Origin: CAZDYP01 sp964509505
GTDB lineage: Bacteria > Chloroflexota > Anaerolineae > JACRMK01
Assembly (NCBI GenBank): GCA_964509505.1
Contig: CAZDYP010000129.1
Location: forward strand, 1-16,150
Length of the DNA stretch: 16,150 nt
Direction of reading: 5' to 3'
The position numbers were made by a program, and so were the translations under genes. How positions within the stretch are numbered: the stretch's first letter is position 1; each line of letters begins with the position of its first letter. Below the pieces are notes generated by a model that made no database searches, was not told the DNA's origin, and saw only the letters and a list, made by a program, of their open reading frames with translations. This document shows, in pieces, positions 7,247-14,706 of this stretch.

Positions 7247-7950
7247 AGATTCAGACTGAACCAGTTTGTCCACTGTTGGGCGCGCGTTTAGACCGAAGTA
7301 CTCACTTCAATTACGCGACGCCGGAAAATCAGTGTTACGCGCATAACCGCGTCTCGCCGTTGAGCCTTGCAGAACAGCAGACGTTGTGCCTGAGCGCGCA
7401 TTACCAGACGTGTCGCTTCTATCTCGCGCACCAATCACGCCACATCGCCACACAAAAAGCCGAAGAGGCGTTAGCGCGCGTTTCGACGCCGCCCGAACCG
7501 TATCGTCCTAGTCGGCGTATCCTGAGCATCATCGGCGTGTTATTTATGATAGCGTGCGCAGCCTTATGTGTGGTATCGGGCGTGCCACAAACTGTCGCCG
7601 ACGCCGTCATCCCAACGGCAACGCCGACTCGCACGCCGACTCGCGCGCCCACAGCCACACCGACGCCCATCACACCAAGCCCGACACCCGTGCCGCCAAC
7701 ACTAACCGCTACGCCGACGCCAGCGCCGCCGACGCCAACCCCACCGCCGCCCACGTCAACACCCATCGTCTATGTCGTGCAAGCAGGCGACACGCTATCG
7801 GGCATCGCAGCCCAATACGGCGTGACGACGCAAGCGATTATGCAAGCCAACAACATTACCGATGCGCGCGTGATTCGCGCAGGCACGCGACTCATCATTC
7901 CACGCCCAACGACCGTGCCTGCCACACCGCGCCCAAGCGCAACGCGGTAA
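7243..7950 (+). CDS. Membrane-anchored LysM protein with N-terminal four-cysteine domain
   Basis: A 235-residue protein. Residues 1-60 hold four cysteines (C9, C31, C49, C57) in the order CPLLG, QCYAH, LCLSAHYQTC; this resembles an N-terminal module I associate with Chloroflexota LysM proteins. A transmembrane helix follows (about 93-115), then a Pro/Thr-rich stalk (about 124-174) and one LysM domain (about 176-219: YVVQAGDTLSGIAAQYGV..., ending TRLIIPRP). LysM binds N-acetylglucosamine polymers such as peptidoglycan, so the C-terminus should be outside and the cysteine module inside. Basic residues before the helix (PSRR) agree with that. The TTG start overlaps the cysC stop; no other start precedes the cysteine region. 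Function beyond cell-wall attachment is unknown. Confidence 0.85.
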   Translation: MKIQTEPVCPLLGARLDRSTHFNYATPENQCYAHNRVSPLSLAEQQTLCLSAHYQTCRFYLAHQSRHIATQKAEEALARVSTPPEPYRPSRRILSIIGVLFMIACAALCVVSGVPQTVADAVIPTATPTRTPTRAPTATPTPITPSPTPVPPTLTATPTPAPPTPTPPPPTSTPIVYVVQAGDTLSGIAAQYGVTTQAIMQANNITDARVIRAGTRLIIPRPTTVPATPRPSATR

Positions 7951-8009
7951 GGCGCAGCACAGAGCAGGAAGGTGGGGCAATCGAAGGTTCTCAAGCATCA
8001 CGTTTCGTA

Positions 8010-8036
8010 TAGAGACATTGCGCCGCAACGTCTCTA
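8010..8036. repeat. Near-perfect palindrome (REP-like element)
   Basis: Bases 8010-8022 and 8024-8036 are inverted copies of 13 bases with one mismatch and a single central base (core AGAGACATTGCG...). Similar TAGAGACGTTGC palindromes are, from memory, dispersed repeats in several cyanobacterial and Chloroflexota genomes. It lies in the 104-base spacer between the LysM gene and the flippase-like gene, has no T-tract, and marks the border between the sulfate operon and the glycan locus. The rest of the spacer (7951-8009 and 8037-8054) shows nothing recognisable, and no clear ribosome-binding site precedes the ATG at 8055. Confidence 0.65.
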
Positions 8037-8054
8037 CCGATTGATTCGATCCAC

Positions 8055-9056
8055 ATGAACAGCTCAACGCTCCCTTTCACGTTCTCATGGAAACATGGCT
8101 TATGGTCGCTAGTGGCCACTGGGGTGTTCGTGCCACTGGCGTTCTGGGGCGCATCGCTGGAAGAGGTTTGGCGTCACATACAACAAGCCAACTGGCAAGC
8201 CGTGGCTGTCGCAGTCGGATTGTTTATGTTGACCACCTTGGCGAAGACGTGGCGCTGGCGATTATTTTTTCAACCGCGTCGCGTGAAGTTTATCTCATGT
8301 CTAGCCGCGCTCACGATTGGGCAGGTTGTCAATTTTCTATTGCCTGCGCGATTGGGTGAAATTGCGCGCATCTACGTGTTGCGGCGGCGTGAGGGCGAGC
8401 GTGCCGCATTAGCGTTGGGCACCATTGGTGCAGAAAAATTGCTTGAGCTCACAGCGTTATGCAGTCTGAGCTTACTGGTCGCGCCCTTTGCGCCATGGCC
8501 GACGTGGTTACAAGAACCATCCTTGCGCGTCACCACTTTCGTCTTGGGCGCTATCCTATTGCTCGCCATAAGCTTTGTGCAACAAAGTCGTCTGCGCGCC
8601 GTTTGGTCATGGTGTGCGCGACAGTTGACGCGCACTCATGCCGAGCACATGGCGCAACAATTTGATTTGACGTTGTTGGGCTTTGCGCCATTGCGCCAAC
8701 TGCATACCTTAGGTCCCCTGGCGTTTTGGTCGCTGGTGATTTGGGGGTTGATGATTGCCACCAACTATGCCCTGTTCTTCGCCTTCACCATCGAACCATC
8801 GTGGCTGACCGCGACGGTTTTGCTGCTAGTGTTACAAATTGGCGTGTCCGTGCCCAGCACGCCCGGCAAAATTGGCGTGTTCCAATACCTAGCCGTCTTG
8901 ACGTTGACCCTTTTTGGTGTGCCGCGTGAATTGGCGTTAGGGTATGGTGTGTTGTTGTATCTCGTAGTACTCGTGCCACAGCTGCTGGTAGCATTGCCCT
9001 TCGTGTGGCTCGATCAGCGCAGCATGAGAATTTCATCCGTCAAAGGCGCAACGTAA
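8055..9056 (+). CDS. Flippase-like integral membrane protein (LPG synthase TM/AglD family)
   Basis: A 333-residue polytopic membrane protein with about seven or eight hydrophobic segments (near 15-32, 47-64, 80-96, 130-147, 158-176, 219-245, 250-268 and 294-319). It carries the family hallmarks of the lysylphosphatidylglycerol-synthase transmembrane region: NFLLPARLGEIAR (about 93-105), an EKLLE segment (127-131) and the loop PSTPGKIGVFQY (267-278). Members occur in lipid flipping and in polyprenyl-linked glycan pathways, often beside glycosyltransferases, as here. There is no catalytic C-terminal domain, so it is not a full lysyltransferase. Probable role: handling a lipid-linked intermediate of the surface glycan. 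The ATG at 8055 gives an N-terminus of normal length although no strong ribosome-binding site is visible. Confidence 0.85.
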   Translation: MNSSTLPFTFSWKHGLWSLVATGVFVPLAFWGASLEEVWRHIQQANWQAVAVAVGLFMLTTLAKTWRWRLFFQPRRVKFISCLAALTIGQVVNFLLPARLGEIARIYVLRRREGERAALALGTIGAEKLLELTALCSLSLLVAPFAPWPTWLQEPSLRVTTFVLGAILLLAISFVQQSRLRAVWSWCARQLTRTHAEHMAQQFDLTLLGFAPLRQLHTLGPLAFWSLVIWGLMIATNYALFFAFTIEPSWLTATVLLLVLQIGVSVPSTPGKIGVFQYLAVLTLTLFGVPRELALGYGVLLYLVVLVPQLLVALPFVWLDQRSMRISSVKGAT

Positions 9057-9080
9057 CCTTGCGCACAGGCTGAGGGATCC

Positions 9081-10664
9081 GTGATTTCTGTCATTGTGCC
9101 AGCCTATAATGCCGCAGCAACCTTGCCCGCATGTCTGCAGGCCCTCAAACACCAAACGATTGCATCAGCCGAATATGAGATTATCGTCGTGGATGATGGC
9201 TCGACCGATAACACTGCAGAGCTAGCGCGCCAGCTGAACGTCAGGGTAATTAGTCAACCGAATCAGGGACCTGCGGCCGCGCGCAATGCGGGCGTCGAGA
9301 TAGCGCGCGGCGACATTGTGTTGTTCACCGATGCAGATTGTGAGCCGTTGCCGGATTGGATCGAGCAGATGATCGCCCCCTTCAAAGACTTAGAAGTTGC
9401 TGGCGTGAAAGGCGTGTATCGCACCCGTCAATGTGAGTGGATGGCGCGCTTCGTGCAGTTCGAATATGAAGACAAATATGATCGCATGCGGGAACAAGAC
9501 ACCATAGATTTTATTGATACCTATTCGGCTGGCTATCGGCGAGATATTTTTATACTAAACCATGGTTTTGATCCCATTATGCGAGAATTGGAAGATCAAG
9601 AGTTATCATTTCGTCTCGCGCAAAAAGGCTACCGCCTCGTTTTTGCGCCACAAGCAGCTGTCTATCATTGGCACAATCGCACTCTTAAAAGTTATTTTAA
9701 GCGCAAGTTCGAAATTGGTTATTGGAAAATGTGTCTTGCGCGCTGGCATCCCGACAAGCTCGTGAAAGATTCTCATACACCGCAAGTGATGAAAGTTCAG
9801 ATTGGGCTGGTGGCCTTAATGCTCATGGGCTTACCTGCAAGTTTGCTATGGCACAATGCGCTTTGGGGCTGCGGGATGTTCTTGCTCATGTTTGTGTTGA
9901 CTACTCTCCCCTTCACACTCAAAACGGCACACCACGATCGACTTATTAGCTTGTTCGCGCCGTTTTTTCTATGGGTGCGCGCATTGGCTTTAGGATTCGG
10001 CTTACTGATTGGTTTGATAGCGCATAAGCACCGCGCTGAAACACGTAAACCTGTATTGACTGTGTGGCAACGCAGTCTCAAACGCGCCCTCGATGTCATA
10101 CTGGGCAGTGTCTTGCTAATTTTGTCGGCCCCTGTATGGGCCATCAGTGCGCTGGCAATCAAGCTGGATTCGCACGGTCCCGCCTTTTTTGTGCAAAAAC
10201 GTGTGGGGGAAAATGGGCGTGTATTCAATTGCTATAAACTACGCACGATGATCGATGGCGCAGCCACCCTCCCTGTAGATCGCATAGGAACTGGCGCCAT
10301 TGGCGCAGCACGCTTGAAGCTACCTAATGATCCACGCGTGACGCGCATTGGTCGCATTTTGCGACGCACTAGTTTAGATGAAACGCCTCAATTCATCAAT
10401 GTGCTACGAGGTGAAATGAGCCTCGTGGGCCCACGCCCCGAGGAAGTAGCTATTGTGGCATGCTACAACGACTGGCACCGCAAACGCTTGGCCATCAAAC
10501 CTGGCATTACGGGGCCGATGCAAATCAACGGGCGAGGCGACCTGAGTCTTGACGAGCGCGTACGGTTAGAATTGAACTACATCGAACATTATTCGTTAGC
10601 CAAAGATTTAGTCATTATGGCGAAAACGATTCCCGTGGTGATTCGCGGGAATGGGTCGTATTGA
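9081..10664 (+). CDS. GT2 glycosyltransferase fused to a priming sugar-phosphate transferase
   Basis: A 527-residue two-enzyme fusion. Residues 1-225 form a GT-A family 2 glycosyltransferase with VVDDGSTDNT (DD 38-39), the DxD motif FTDADCEP (84-86) and the base region MRELEDQELSFRL (ED 171-172). Hydrophobic segments follow (about 239-258, 262-280, 291-313). Residues 326-527 form a polyprenyl-phosphate glycosyl-1-phosphate transferase of the WcaJ/PglC type: a membrane helix (about 337-360), YKLRTM (385-390), the Asp-Glu catalytic pair in RTSLDETPQ (433-434), GPRP (450-453) and KPGITG. The C-terminal enzyme should put a sugar phosphate on undecaprenyl phosphate and the N-terminal enzyme may add a following sugar. 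The GTG start follows GAGGG at 9072-9076. The next gene begins three bases after the stop. Confidence 0.9.
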   Translation: MISVIVPAYNAAATLPACLQALKHQTIASAEYEIIVVDDGSTDNTAELARQLNVRVISQPNQGPAAARNAGVEIARGDIVLFTDADCEPLPDWIEQMIAPFKDLEVAGVKGVYRTRQCEWMARFVQFEYEDKYDRMREQDTIDFIDTYSAGYRRDIFILNHGFDPIMRELEDQELSFRLAQKGYRLVFAPQAAVYHWHNRTLKSYFKRKFEIGYWKMCLARWHPDKLVKDSHTPQVMKVQIGLVALMLMGLPASLLWHNALWGCGMFLLMFVLTTLPFTLKTAHHDRLISLFAPFFLWVRALALGFGLLIGLIAHKHRAETRKPVLTVWQRSLKRALDVILGSVLLILSAPVWAISALAIKLDSHGPAFFVQKRVGENGRVFNCYKLRTMIDGAATLPVDRIGTGAIGAARLKLPNDPRVTRIGRILRRTSLDETPQFINVLRGEMSLVGPRPEEVAIVACYNDWHRKRLAIKPGITGPMQINGRGDLSLDERVRLELNYIEHYSLAKDLVIMAKTIPVVIRGNGSY

Positions 10665-10667
10665 CGT

Positions 10668-11882
10668 ATGGTGATTACTTTTGAGCGGGTTTCGAAAAAG
10701 TTTGTCTTGCCACATGAGCGGGATAACAGTAACCAACTTTCACCGTGGTCACGGTTCTGGCGACGCCGCGAATGGCGCGAGAATTTTTGGGCGCTGCAAG
10801 ATGTTTCGTTCCAAATCAAGCGCGGCGAAAGCGTCGGCTTAATTGGAGCGAACGGCAGCGGTAAAAGTACCATCCTCAAACTCATCACGAAAATTTTACA
10901 GCCGACGAGCGGGCGTGTGCAGACACAAGGGCGCATTGCCGCGTTGTTGGAAGTGGGCGCAGGGTTCCACCCTGACCTATCAGGCCGTGACAACATTTAT
11001 CTCAATGGGTCCATTTTTGGTTTAAGCCACACTGACATCAAAAAACTATTTGATGAGATGGTTGCATTTGCTGAATTAGAGCGTTTCATAGATACTCCCG
11101 TTAAATACTATTCGTCGGGCATGTATGCGCGTTTGGGGTTTGCCATCGCTGTGCATGTTCAGCCCGATGTGTTGTTGATTGACGAAGTACTGGCAGTGGG
11201 CGACCAGGCGTTTCAGGACAAATGTCTGTTGAAAATCCGAGACTTCCGACGACAAGGCGTCACGATTGTACTTGTATCACACAATCTTCAAACTATCGGT
11301 GAATTATGTGAGCGTGGTATATGGATAGATAAAGGGTATGTACGGGAAGATAGCTCGATCAACTATGTCACTAATGTGTACTTGAGCGAAATTATCCGCA
11401 AGGAGCGACAAGATTTTACACGGGTACAACAAGCACAAACCAAACGTTGGGGCTCAGGTGAAATCGAAATTACACACGTCGAATTTTGCAACGAACATAG
11501 AGAATCAACCACCGAGTTTCAAACTGGGCAAACTTTCATCGCACGTTTGCACTATCGAGCTTATCAGTGTATTGAGAGCCCCGTGTTTGGCTGCGCCATT
11601 TATCGTGCTGATGGCGTACACATCAACGGGCCCAACACAGATTTTTCAAATTACGCTATCCCCTGGGTGAACACGGGTGAAGGTATCATTGATTACGTTG
11701 TGACTCGGCTGCCTTTGTTAGCCGGGAATTACTTTTTTTCAGCAGTTGTCTATGATAAAATGCGCGCTCACGCGTTTGATCACCAGCACATGCAATACCC
11801 ATTTTCTGTCTTAGCTGGCGGCGTGAAAGAACGCTACGGACTTGTGCATATTGCTAGTCACTGGGAGCATCATCATGCATAA
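10668..11882 (+). CDS. Polysaccharide ABC exporter ATPase with Wzt-like C-terminal domain
   Basis: A 404-residue ATPase of the Wzt/TagH type. Walker A is GANGSGKST (60-68), the Q-loop region includes EVGAGFHPDLSGRDN, the signature is YSSGMYARLGFA (148-159), Walker B is VLLIDEVLAVGD (168-179) and the H-loop is VSHN (203-206). Residues from about 250 to 400 form a separate beta-rich domain (GSGEIEITHVEF..., ...YFFSAVVYD...) resembling the Wzt C-terminal domain that recognises the modified end of a polysaccharide. It would drive export of a lipid-linked glycan across the membrane, but the partner permease is not in the window. It starts three bases after the upstream gene and overlaps the methyltransferase gene by eight bases, so the three are almost certainly co-transcribed. 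Confidence 0.92.
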   Translation: MVITFERVSKKFVLPHERDNSNQLSPWSRFWRRREWRENFWALQDVSFQIKRGESVGLIGANGSGKSTILKLITKILQPTSGRVQTQGRIAALLEVGAGFHPDLSGRDNIYLNGSIFGLSHTDIKKLFDEMVAFAELERFIDTPVKYYSSGMYARLGFAIAVHVQPDVLLIDEVLAVGDQAFQDKCLLKIRDFRRQGVTIVLVSHNLQTIGELCERGIWIDKGYVREDSSINYVTNVYLSEIIRKERQDFTRVQQAQTKRWGSGEIEITHVEFCNEHRESTTEFQTGQTFIARLHYRAYQCIESPVFGCAIYRADGVHINGPNTDFSNYAIPWVNTGEGIIDYVVTRLPLLAGNYFFSAVVYDKMRAHAFDHQHMQYPFSVLAGGVKERYGLVHIASHWEHHHA

Positions 11883-12879
11883 TCCTTTTCCTGGTTTAGA
11901 TTTTGACTTTTTACGCTACATGGGTGTGCGCCCTGAAAATCAGCGACGCATTCAGAGTATCTACCTACCTTATTTTGCTGATCGCCTAAAAGTGCTTGAT
12001 TTAGGGTGTGGCAACGCCGATTTCGTAGAGATGCTCAAAGCGCGAGGGGTGGACGTGGTTGGTATAGATTCTGATGAGAAAGCTTATCAAGCAGCCATCA
12101 CGCGTCAATTGCCTATCGTCCAAAGCGACGTCTTCACCTATCTGCGTGAGTTGCCTTCAGAAAGTGTAGATGGCATTTTTAGTGCGCATCTAGTAGAGCA
12201 TTTGCCCTATCCATTAGTCATTGAACTGGCACGACAATCATTTCGTGTTCTGCGTTCTGGTGGGGTGGTTATATGGGCTACACCTAATGTGCGCTCTTTG
12301 TTTTCGCATCTCGAAATGTACTATCTACATTTTGGACACATTAGCTTCTATCATCCACGCTTGCTATGTTTCTTCCTTGAGCATGAGGGATTTATCCAGT
12401 TGAAAGAAGGCGAAAACCCTGAGACAGCTTCCCCCTTTTTGCAAGACGCATTCCAGGCGCTCAATCGCAGCTCCGAATTGGAGAAAATCGTGAATTCTCC
12501 CATATCCGCATCTCCTCTGCAACCACTACTCAACCATGCCTCTGAATGGTTCTTGCGACAACCCCTAACCTATCATCGTGAAATTCCTTTGCAAGGTCAC
12601 TCATTACTGCAACGATTTAGTTACCAAGCAAAACGCCACTTAACGCGTTGGCTGGTGCAACCTTTCCTTGACGAAATTGTTACGAATCTCAATAGCAGTT
12701 TCGTTGCACAAAACAAAGCACAGGCAGAAACATTATTTCATTTAACCCAGATATTAGCGCAAGAAATACAACGTCTGCGCGGCGACGTTCATTCTTTGCT
12801 AAACTCGCTGCAAACACTCAATGGCGCATTTGAGTGTTACGTCGTTGGATATAAACCTACTAGGAGCGAGGAAAAGTAA
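11875..12879 (+). CDS. SAM-dependent methyltransferase with helical C-terminal tail
   Basis: A 334-residue class I methyltransferase. The SAM-binding motif I is VLDLGCGNADF (about 40-50) with the acidic end of strand 2 in VVGIDSD (Asp65), then FSAHLVEHLPYP and FRVLRSGGVVIWATPN. These fit the Methyltransf_11/23 type often found in surface-glycan clusters. The C-terminal third is not part of the methyltransferase fold. Residues 251-316 are a long, Gln/Leu-rich helical, possibly coiled-coil, stretch (QNKAQAETLFHLTQ, QEIQRLRGDVHSLL). The ATG at 11875 is chosen over one at 11842 because GGGAG lies seven bases before it (11863-11867), giving an eight-base overlap with the ABC ATPase gene. Likely substrate: a sugar of the exported glycan. 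The target atom cannot be told from sequence. Confidence 0.87.
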   Translation: MHNPFPGLDFDFLRYMGVRPENQRRIQSIYLPYFADRLKVLDLGCGNADFVEMLKARGVDVVGIDSDEKAYQAAITRQLPIVQSDVFTYLRELPSESVDGIFSAHLVEHLPYPLVIELARQSFRVLRSGGVVIWATPNVRSLFSHLEMYYLHFGHISFYHPRLLCFFLEHEGFIQLKEGENPETASPFLQDAFQALNRSSELEKIVNSPISASPLQPLLNHASEWFLRQPLTYHREIPLQGHSLLQRFSYQAKRHLTRWLVQPFLDEIVTNLNSSFVAQNKAQAETLFHLTQILAQEIQRLRGDVHSLLNSLQTLNGAFECYVVGYKPTRSEEK

Positions 12880-12885
12880 GACTTT

Positions 12886-14703
12886 ATGGAGTGGCCCACG
12901 GTTAGTGTTGTCGTTTTGAATTACAACGGCAAACAACATCTCAAAGATTGTTTTGTCTCACTCAGGGCATTAAATTATCCCCGCGAGCGTTGTGAATTGA
13001 TTTTAGTAGATAACGCCTCTACAGATAACTCGGTGGATTTTATCCGCGAAAATTTTTCAGAGGTTCGCATCATCCAAAATGAAACCAATCTAGGTTTCGC
13101 GCATGGCAATAATAATGGCGCACGCGCCGCGGCCGGCAAATACGTCGCCTTTTTGAATAATGATGTCTATGTGGATTCTACTTGGTTGAGCGAGATGGTG
13201 CTGGCTGCCACACAACGGTCCTCTATTATCTGCGTTGGCTCGAAAATGGTCAGCTGGGATGGTAAGCTCATAGATTTCGTGAAACCTTTGATCAATTTCT
13301 ATGGCTTTGGCTATCAAGATGCGATGGGCTGGCCCGATCATGGTCAATTCGATAAACCTGTGCCCTTGCCATTTGCTTGTGGCGGCGCGATGATGATTGA
13401 GCGCCAAATTTTTTTGGAGAGTGGGGGCTTCGATGAAGATTACTTCCTTTTCTTTGAAGATGTGGACGTTGGTTGGCGTATGTGGGTATTAGGATATGAA
13501 GTCGTATTAGCGCCGAAGGCGCTTGCATATCATCGTCAACATGCAACAACCGATGCTGTTTATAACTATCGCAAAAATTTTTTGTTCGAACGTAACGCGC
13601 TTTATACTCTCGTCAAGAATTATGAACAAACTACTCTCCATCATTTATTGCCAGTGGCTCTATTGCTCATTACGCGCCGCACCGTGGAGCACATGGAGCG
13701 ATTTGGCTTGGACCCACAAAGTTTTCATACCCTCCATGCTGCCCCCCCCAATGACATTGAAGGCGTCACGCGCACTAGTTTGAGTGGATTATTTGCGATG
13801 AATGAGCTGGCTTTGAACATTGATAAGGTACTCCAAAAACGTATTTGGATACAGGCGCATCGTCGCCGTAGCGATGTCGAGATTCTTTCGATATTTGGCC
13901 AGCCCACGCGACCACACATTCTAGCTCCTGATGATAGAGAATACGTCTGGCACCAGCTGACGTTGACGCGAGCGTTTGGTTTGAATGATGTGTTGCGACA
14001 CGTTAGTCGTAAAGTATTGTTTGTAACTAATAGTAAAGTCCTACCTGAAACGCCCGTAGCGCAACTGGGTTTAGCTTTGACTGCGCGGGGTCATCATGTC
14101 TTATATGCTGCTCCAGTCTCGCACATAGGTGCCAACACCTCACCTACTCATAGCGATCTATTGGCTTGGGAACCACAACGCGTTGGAGAACTCATTCAAC
14201 AAATTGTGCCTGATGTGACTCTAGTGACTCATCCGAACCTATTAGAGCACCTGCGGGTCACTGTCCCCACACCACTGGTGCTAGATCTAACTGACACAAA
14301 CAGTTCTCTATCGCAGATTGAAAAATTCAGTGACATGATAAGTCAGGTAGATGCGTTCTTGTGTCGCTCAACCGAACAATTAGCATACATACGCGACTGG
14401 CTGGCGCACGATAATCATGCAGGAGGAAATCTAGTGCCATTGGATAAAGCACTTTGGCTAATCGCTTCCGCTGAAGAACGCGTTGAATGTCTTGATATGT
14501 TTTGTCGGCAACCCTTCTTCCGCATTCGCCCAACCGGCATCCTACATCCCCAAGCGTCTGCTACGGCACAGACCTTACCAACCAAAACATTGGGTATGTT
14601 GATTGACGAGGCGATTGCCCATTATCGGCGGGGGGGACTAAGCCGTCTATTCACCGAGACCATAGGGTTCATCAAACGACGGCTGGTCGCTCGAGGCATC
14701 TAG
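12886..14703 (+). CDS. GT2 glycosyltransferase with extra GT-B-like half domain
   Basis: A 605-residue protein. Residues 4-250 are a family 2 glycosyltransferase of the rhamnosyltransferase (WbbL-like) type: SVVVLNYNG, LVDNASTDNS, the metal motif NND (91-93), GGAMMIER and FFEDVDVGWRM (ED 191-192). Residues 250-370 are helical and unassigned. Residues 376-510 look like the N-terminal, acceptor-side half of a GT-B glycosyltransferase (VLFVTNSKVLPETP, LTARGHHVLYAAP, VDAFLCRSTEQLAYIRDWL) and match the N-terminal half of the next protein in pattern; the GT-B donor half is missing. The last 34 or so residues form a tail shared with that protein. The ATG at 12886 is six bases after the methyltransferase stop. 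Role: sugar addition to the surface glycan; substrate unknown. Confidence 0.88.
   Translation: MEWPTVSVVVLNYNGKQHLKDCFVSLRALNYPRERCELILVDNASTDNSVDFIRENFSEVRIIQNETNLGFAHGNNNGARAAAGKYVAFLNNDVYVDSTWLSEMVLAATQRSSIICVGSKMVSWDGKLIDFVKPLINFYGFGYQDAMGWPDHGQFDKPVPLPFACGGAMMIERQIFLESGGFDEDYFLFFEDVDVGWRMWVLGYEVVLAPKALAYHRQHATTDAVYNYRKNFLFERNALYTLVKNYEQTTLHHLLPVALLLITRRTVEHMERFGLDPQSFHTLHAAPPNDIEGVTRTSLSGLFAMNELALNIDKVLQKRIWIQAHRRRSDVEILSIFGQPTRPHILAPDDREYVWHQLTLTRAFGLNDVLRHVSRKVLFVTNSKVLPETPVAQLGLALTARGHHVLYAAPVSHIGANTSPTHSDLLAWEPQRVGELIQQIVPDVTLVTHPNLLEHLRVTVPTPLVLDLTDTNSSLSQIEKFSDMISQVDAFLCRSTEQLAYIRDWLAHDNHAGGNLVPLDKALWLIASAEERVECLDMFCRQPFFRIRPTGILHPQASATAQTLPTKTLGMLIDEAIAHYRRGGLSRLFTETIGFIKRRLVARGI
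13742..13749 (+). repeat. C8 homopolymer inside the glycosyltransferase gene
   Basis: Eight consecutive C bases encode Pro-Pro in the linker after the GT2 domain. Gain or loss of one base would truncate the protein before its GT-B-like half. A G7 run occurs in the same gene at 14630-14636. Such tracts can slip during replication, but the length is short for a proven phase-variable tract. Confidence 0.6.
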
Positions 14704-14706
14704 GTC

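Noticed and set aside
7615..7770. Short ACGCC-type repeats suggesting a tandem or CRISPR-like array
   Set aside because: They are irregular and simply encode the Pro/Thr-rich stalk of the LysM protein.
10629..10652. Seven-base inverted repeat (ATTCCCG/CGGGAAT) before the end of the fusion gene
   Set aside because: It lies within coding sequence, has a ten-base loop and no T-tract, and the next gene starts three bases after the stop, so it is unlikely to be a terminator.
11842..11874. Upstream ATG adding 11 residues to the methyltransferase
   Set aside because: The ATG at 11875 has a GGGAG site at ideal spacing, and the extra residues lie inside the ABC ATPase coding region with no conserved feature.
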